Part shown: positions 60,881-64,000 of the stretch, in pieces
Layout: each line of letters starts with the position of its first letter
Numbering within the stretch: the first letter of the stretch is position 1
Source: Aminobacter sp. AP02
Lineage (GTDB): Bacteria > Pseudomonadota > Alphaproteobacteria > Rhizobiales > Rhizobiaceae
Assembly (NCBI RefSeq): GCF_003148805.1
Contig: NZ_QGGX01000014.1
Span: forward strand, 1-64,000
Reading direction: 5' to 3'
Length of the DNA: 64,000 nt
Program-made: the position numbers and the translations under genes
The notes under the pieces: model-generated
The model's input: the letters and a program-made list of their open reading frames with translations, nothing else
Database searches by the model: none
Told to the model about the DNA's origin: nothing

Positions 60881-61959
60881 GTACGTTCCGCCTGTTCCCC
60901 GCTCGGCGGTCGCAAAAGATCGGATAGAACCGCGACCGTCCCGAATCCGCCGGATTTTACGACACAACGCAGCCCCTCGCCATGGCGTGTCGTAATGGTG
61001 AACCAGGGCAGGCCCGGTGCCACCTCGCCCTTTGGAAGTAACACGTCGGCGCCAAGCGCGCCAAGTATGGCCAAAGCCGTGTCGCCGCCGCCCATAACCA
61101 GTGTCGAGGGCCGCAGCCGGAGTACAGAGTCGGCGATGCCCTCTGCAAAACGGGAGGCGATGCGAGCAGGCTCCTCGACCATTTCGCCAGTGCAGCGCAC
61201 CACCATCGGCAGGGAGCTTTCGGCTGGCAGCGCGAAGCGACCGTTCAGGGCATCGACGATCTGGATGGCGGAATTGTCCCGGATCAACCGGGCAACCTGC
61301 TGGTCGGTGATGGGGTCGCGCGAGCCGAAGGCGAACAGCACGCTCCGGCCGCATGCTGGCGGGGCCGTGTGCTGCGAATTGTCGTCGGCACGAAGATTAC
61401 GGGCGAAGGCAAGGCCCAGCCCCCTCGCCCCGACGGCAATGGCATGTCTCCAGTCAGTCTCGGCAACAATGTGATCAAGCTCGGCGTCGCTGCCCGCATT
61501 GCGCACGGAAACACGCCTGGCCAAGCCAGCAAAAGCCTGAAGTACCGGCAACGGCGTATCGACACCGCGGCCAACGACGGCGCCATCGCATGTAACGCGG
61601 CCCTGGTCGGGAACGGCAGGCGCCACCACCAGCGCGTTGCGCCCCGAGGCCTCGGCAAGCACGTCGGCTTCCGCACCGACATTGCCTTTCAGCCTGGAGT
61701 CGACCTTCTTCATGACGATATCGGGCGCATACGGCATGAATGTCTTCGCGACGTCGCGCACCCTGGATCTGGCGACCTCCGCCGGCAGGCCGCGCGACGC
61801 CGTGTTGATCGCAATCACATCGGGTTTGGCCGCCAGCGCTTTTTCGGTCGCTTCGGGGGTCATCGCCACTGCGACATCGAGGCCCGACGCGACGAAAGGC
61901 GCCGAAGTATCGAGCGCTCCGGTGAGGTCGTCGGCGACGATGGCGAGCATCAGCGTCAT
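60877..61959 (-). CDS. Four-carbon acid sugar kinase family protein (DUF1537/OtnK-like)
   Basis: A 360 aa kinase of the DUF1537 family: substrate motif IVADDLTGALDTSAPF (about residues 6-21), KKVDSRLKGNVGAE, VAPAVPDQGRVT and the nucleotide-site LVMGGGDTALAILGALGA. OtnK/DtnK enzymes phosphorylate threonate, erythronate or related acids. The start at 61959 overlaps the stop of the ABC ATPase gene (ATGA). An acid-sugar-like substrate is therefore expected for the transporter, which is peptide-type by sequence. Confidence 0.87.
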   Translation of the reverse strand: MTLMLAIVADDLTGALDTSAPFVASGLDVAVAMTPEATEKALAAKPDVIAINTASRGLPAEVARSRVRDVAKTFMPYAPDIVMKKVDSRLKGNVGAEADVLAEASGRNALVVAPAVPDQGRVTCDGAVVGRGVDTPLPVLQAFAGLARRVSVRNAGSDAELDHIVAETDWRHAIAVGARGLGLAFARNLRADDNSQHTAPPACGRSVLFAFGSRDPITDQQVARLIRDNSAIQIVDALNGRFALPAESSLPMVVRCTGEMVEEPARIASRFAEGIADSVLRLRPSTLVMGGGDTALAILGALGADVLLPKGEVAPGLPWFTITTRHGEGLRCVVKSGGFGTVAVLSDLLRPPSGEQAERT

Positions 61960-62951
61960 CCAGCCGCTCCTTGCTCGACGGCGTGGCAGGCGACGTGGTG
62001 GCCAGGGACAACCTCGCGCCACTCGGGCACGACGGCCTTGCACTTATCCATCGCAATAGGGCAGCGCGTGTGGAAGCGGCAGCCCGCTGGCGGAGCGAGC
62101 GGGCTCGGCACGTCGCCCGTCAGGATCTGGCGCTGGCGCGTCTTCTCGAGCTCGGGGTCGGCCTCTGGCACGGCCGACAGCAGCGCCTTGGTGTAGGGAT
62201 GCAGCGGGTTGGAAAACAGCTGCTCGCGGCTTGCAAGCTCGGCCATGCGGCCGAGATACATGACCCCGACCCGGGTGCTGATGTGGCGCACCACGGCAAG
62301 GTCGTGGGCGATGAACAGATAGGTCAGCCCGTATTTCTCCTGCAGGTCGAGCAGAAGGTTGATGATCTGCGCCTGCACCGACACGTCGAGCGCCGAGATT
62401 GCCTCGTCGCAGACGATGAATTTTGGCTCGCAGGCGAGTGCACGGGCGATTGCAACGCGCTGGCGCTGCCCGCCCGAAAGCTCATGCGGATAGCGCTGGG
62501 CGAAGCGCGCCGGCAGGCCGACATCGGCGAGCAAGCGCGACACGCGTTCAGGCAGCTCGGCCTTGGTGGCGAGCTTGTGGAACAGGATCGGCTCGCCGAC
62601 CACCTCGCCGATGGTCATGCGCGGGTTGAGCGTCGAGTAGGGATCCTGGAAAACGATCTGCAGCTCGCGGCGATAGGGCCGCATGCGCTTTTCGTCGAGC
62701 GAAACGATGTTCTCGCCCTGGAAGAGGACCTTGCCCGATGTCGCCTTCTGCAGGTTGAGCAGGGTAAAGCCAGTCGTCGACTTGCCGCAGCCGGATTCTC
62801 CGACCAGCGACAGCGTCTCGCCCGCGAAGATGTCGAAGTTTACGTCGTCGACGGCGTATACGGTGGCGCCGCGCTCACCGAAGGCGCCGAGGCGAACGAC
62901 GAAATGCTTGACGAGGTTCTCGACCTTGATCAGCGGTTCGGCAGCCATCAC
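61956..62951 (-). CDS. Peptide-type ABC transporter ATP-binding protein (DppF/OppF)
   Basis: A 331 aa ATPase: Walker A SLVGESGCGKSTTG, Q-loop IVFQDPYSTLNPRMTIGEVV, signature HELSGGQRQRVAIARALACE, Walker B FIVCDEAISALDVSVQ and the C-terminal oligopeptide motif CRFHTRCPIAMDKC. It works with the DppD-type ATPase encoded upstream. Its start overlaps that gene's stop. Confidence 0.93.
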   Translation of the reverse strand: MMAAEPLIKVENLVKHFVVRLGAFGERGATVYAVDDVNFDIFAGETLSLVGESGCGKSTTGFTLLNLQKATSGKVLFQGENIVSLDEKRMRPYRRELQIVFQDPYSTLNPRMTIGEVVGEPILFHKLATKAELPERVSRLLADVGLPARFAQRYPHELSGGQRQRVAIARALACEPKFIVCDEAISALDVSVQAQIINLLLDLQEKYGLTYLFIAHDLAVVRHISTRVGVMYLGRMAELASREQLFSNPLHPYTKALLSAVPEADPELEKTRQRQILTGDVPSPLAPPAGCRFHTRCPIAMDKCKAVVPEWREVVPGHHVACHAVEQGAAG

Positions 62952-63958
62952 GCGGCCTCCATCATCTGGCGCTGGGCGACGAAGCAGGCGACGCGGTGGC
63001 CGGTCGAGCCCGCAACCGGCTCGAGCACCGGCACGCGCTCATGGCAGACGCTTTCCGCCAGCGCACAACGTGGCGCGAACGGGCAGCCCTTGGGGCGGCG
63101 CCCCGGTTCAGGCGGCGTGCCTCCGATGGAGGAGAGGCGGCTCGCGCGTTCGTCCGACAGCTTGGGGATCGAGGCCAAAAGGCCGCGCGTATAAGGATGC
63201 GTCGGGCGGGCGAAGAGCTCGTTGACGGGAGCGTCCTCGACCACGGTTCCGGCATAAAGCACGGCGACGCGGTCGACGAGACCGGCAATCAAAGCGAGGT
63301 CGTGGGTAATCCACACCACCGACATGTTGAGCTTCTTGCGCAGGTCCTTCACCAGGTCGACGATCTGCGCCTGGATGGTGACGTCGAGCGCAGTCGTCGG
63401 CTCGTCGGCGATCAGAAGCTCGGGGTCGCAGGCAAGACCGATGGCGATCATGACGCGCTGGCGCATTCCGCCCGAAAGCTCATGCGGATAGGCCTCTATG
63501 CGCTGCTCGGGGCCGGGGATGCCGACCAGGCGCAAAAGCTCGATCGCCCGCTCGCGAGCGTCGGCCTTGCTCATGTTGCGGTGGTAGATCAGCGGTTCGC
63601 ACAGCTGGTCGCCGATGCGCATGACCGGATTGAGCGAGGTCATCGGGTCCTGGAAGACGAAGCCGATCTTGCCACCGCGCACCTGGCGCAGCTCTGACTT
63701 TGACATCTTGAGCAGGTCTCGGCCGGCGAATTCGGCAGTGCCGGACTTGACCCTGATCTTGTTGGGCAGCAGCCGCACCAGCGACAGCATGGTCAGGCTC
63801 TTGCCGCAGCCGGATTCGCCGACGACGCCGACGGTCTCCCCTTTGCCGACGGTGAGGTTGATGCCGTCGACGATGACGGCAGGGCCGCGACGGGTGTCGA
63901 TCTCGATGGTGAGGCCGCGTACGTCGAGCAGTGGCTTGTTGTCTGCGGGAGCGGTCAT
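62948..63958 (-). CDS. Peptide-type ABC transporter ATP-binding protein (DppD/OppD)
   Basis: A 336 aa ATPase: Walker A GVVGESGCGKSLTMLSLVRL, Q-loop FVFQDPMTSLNPVMRIGDQL, signature HELSGGMRQRVMIAIGLACD, Walker B LLIADEPTTALDVTIQ, and the RRPKGCPFAPRCALA cysteine-rich C-terminus. Co-translated with the permease upstream (ATGA overlap) and with DppF downstream. The receptor and first permease lie outside the window. Confidence 0.93.
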   Translation of the reverse strand: MTAPADNKPLLDVRGLTIEIDTRRGPAVIVDGINLTVGKGETVGVVGESGCGKSLTMLSLVRLLPNKIRVKSGTAEFAGRDLLKMSKSELRQVRGGKIGFVFQDPMTSLNPVMRIGDQLCEPLIYHRNMSKADARERAIELLRLVGIPGPEQRIEAYPHELSGGMRQRVMIAIGLACDPELLIADEPTTALDVTIQAQIVDLVKDLRKKLNMSVVWITHDLALIAGLVDRVAVLYAGTVVEDAPVNELFARPTHPYTRGLLASIPKLSDERASRLSSIGGTPPEPGRRPKGCPFAPRCALAESVCHERVPVLEPVAGSTGHRVACFVAQRQMMEAA

Positions 63959-64000
63959 TTGCTGCCCCTCGGGTTGAGAGCGTCGTTGAGGCCGTCGCCG
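63955..64000 (-). CDS. ABC transporter permease (DppC-like), C-terminus only
   Basis: The last 14 codons, GDGLNDALNPRGSK, and the stop TGA at 63955-63957, which overlaps the DppD start. The sequence is the usual C-terminal end of DppC/OppC permeases (GDGLRDALDP-type). The rest lies beyond the right edge. Confidence 0.72.
   Translation of the reverse strand, partial: GDGLNDALNPRGSK

Noticed and set aside
60877-62043. Longer form of the DUF1537 kinase and, similarly, the long frame 58020-59966
   Set aside because: The extra N-terminal residues overlap upstream conserved genes and are Arg/Pro-rich; family alignments start at 61959 and 59078.

Overview
The window looks like part of a high-GC alphaproteobacterial genome of the Rhizobiales (Mesorhizobium/Aminobacter/Phyllobacteriaceae-like). 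This is an inference from gene content: several solute transporters, many small GntR/IclR/LysR/Lrp regulators, rhizobial-type IS6/IS21/IS110/IS30 debris, a DUF930 protein and a PrtD/HlyD type I secretion pair. No rRNA or tRNA gene and no CRISPR array was seen.

Layout. (1) 1-17430: an Lrp/AsnC regulator (beside the first codons of a divergent gene), then a leftward block of at least 15 genes that looks like a catabolic island for an aromatic or related acid: TRAP transporter (DctPQM), FAD monooxygenase, IclR regulator, FAH-type hydrolase, extradiol-dioxygenase-like VOC protein, MFS permease, dienelactone hydrolase, a Tat-exported protein of unknown family built from an internal duplication, two more VOC proteins, an RraA-type aldolase, an HMG-CoA-lyase-like enzyme, a family III CoA transferase, a TAXI-like protein without a signal peptide, and a WrbA-like flavodoxin. 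Four AT-rich promoter islands that share operator-like palindromes precede its four transcription units. (2) 17506-22880: a graveyard of IS6-like and IS30 fragments that also carries a FecCD permease fragment and a Fic (AMPylase-type) gene. The Fic gene is preceded by 24-nt iterons and ends inside an IS terminus. (3) 22980-30476: a leftward ABC importer operon (TauABC/SsuABC-like) with a GntR regulator, an Ldh-family protein that lacks its usual histidine, a BAAT-type thioesterase/acyltransferase, a DUF1684 protein and, upstream, a PuuD-like glutamine amidotransferase-fold hydrolase. (4) 30625-35121: broken genes and IS remnants (LysR, IS21, IS110), a PIN/RHH-like toxin-antitoxin pair and an intact IS6 element that has removed most of an ALDH7 gene. 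(5) 35343-38584: RecQ helicase, and an ArsR regulator with a tandem AHSA1 protein. (6) 39074-46371: a Rieske oxygenase/reductase pair of the quaternary-amine type, formaldehyde detoxification genes (class III ADH and a gfa gene with an in-frame amber codon), an amino-acid/amine permease and a LuxR regulator. A shared palindrome ties oxygenase, permease and regulator together. (7) 46851-52741: type I secretion system (PrtD, HlyD) with its likely substrate, a CAP/SCP protein, and a DUF930 protein. (8) 53021-57747: YhaN/YhaO SMC-nuclease-like pair. (9) 58020-64000: peptide-type ABC transporter, four-carbon acid sugar kinase (DUF1537), GntR regulator and two oppositely folded 2-hydroxyacid dehydrogenases.

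The strongest candidates for undescribed biology are the catabolic island with its duplicated Tat protein and shared operators, the LuxR/Rieske demethylase regulon defined by a palindrome near TGGTGCC-GCTT-GGCACCA, and the iteron-controlled Fic gene trapped between IS ends. All function calls are by eye from motifs and context; no database search was run.
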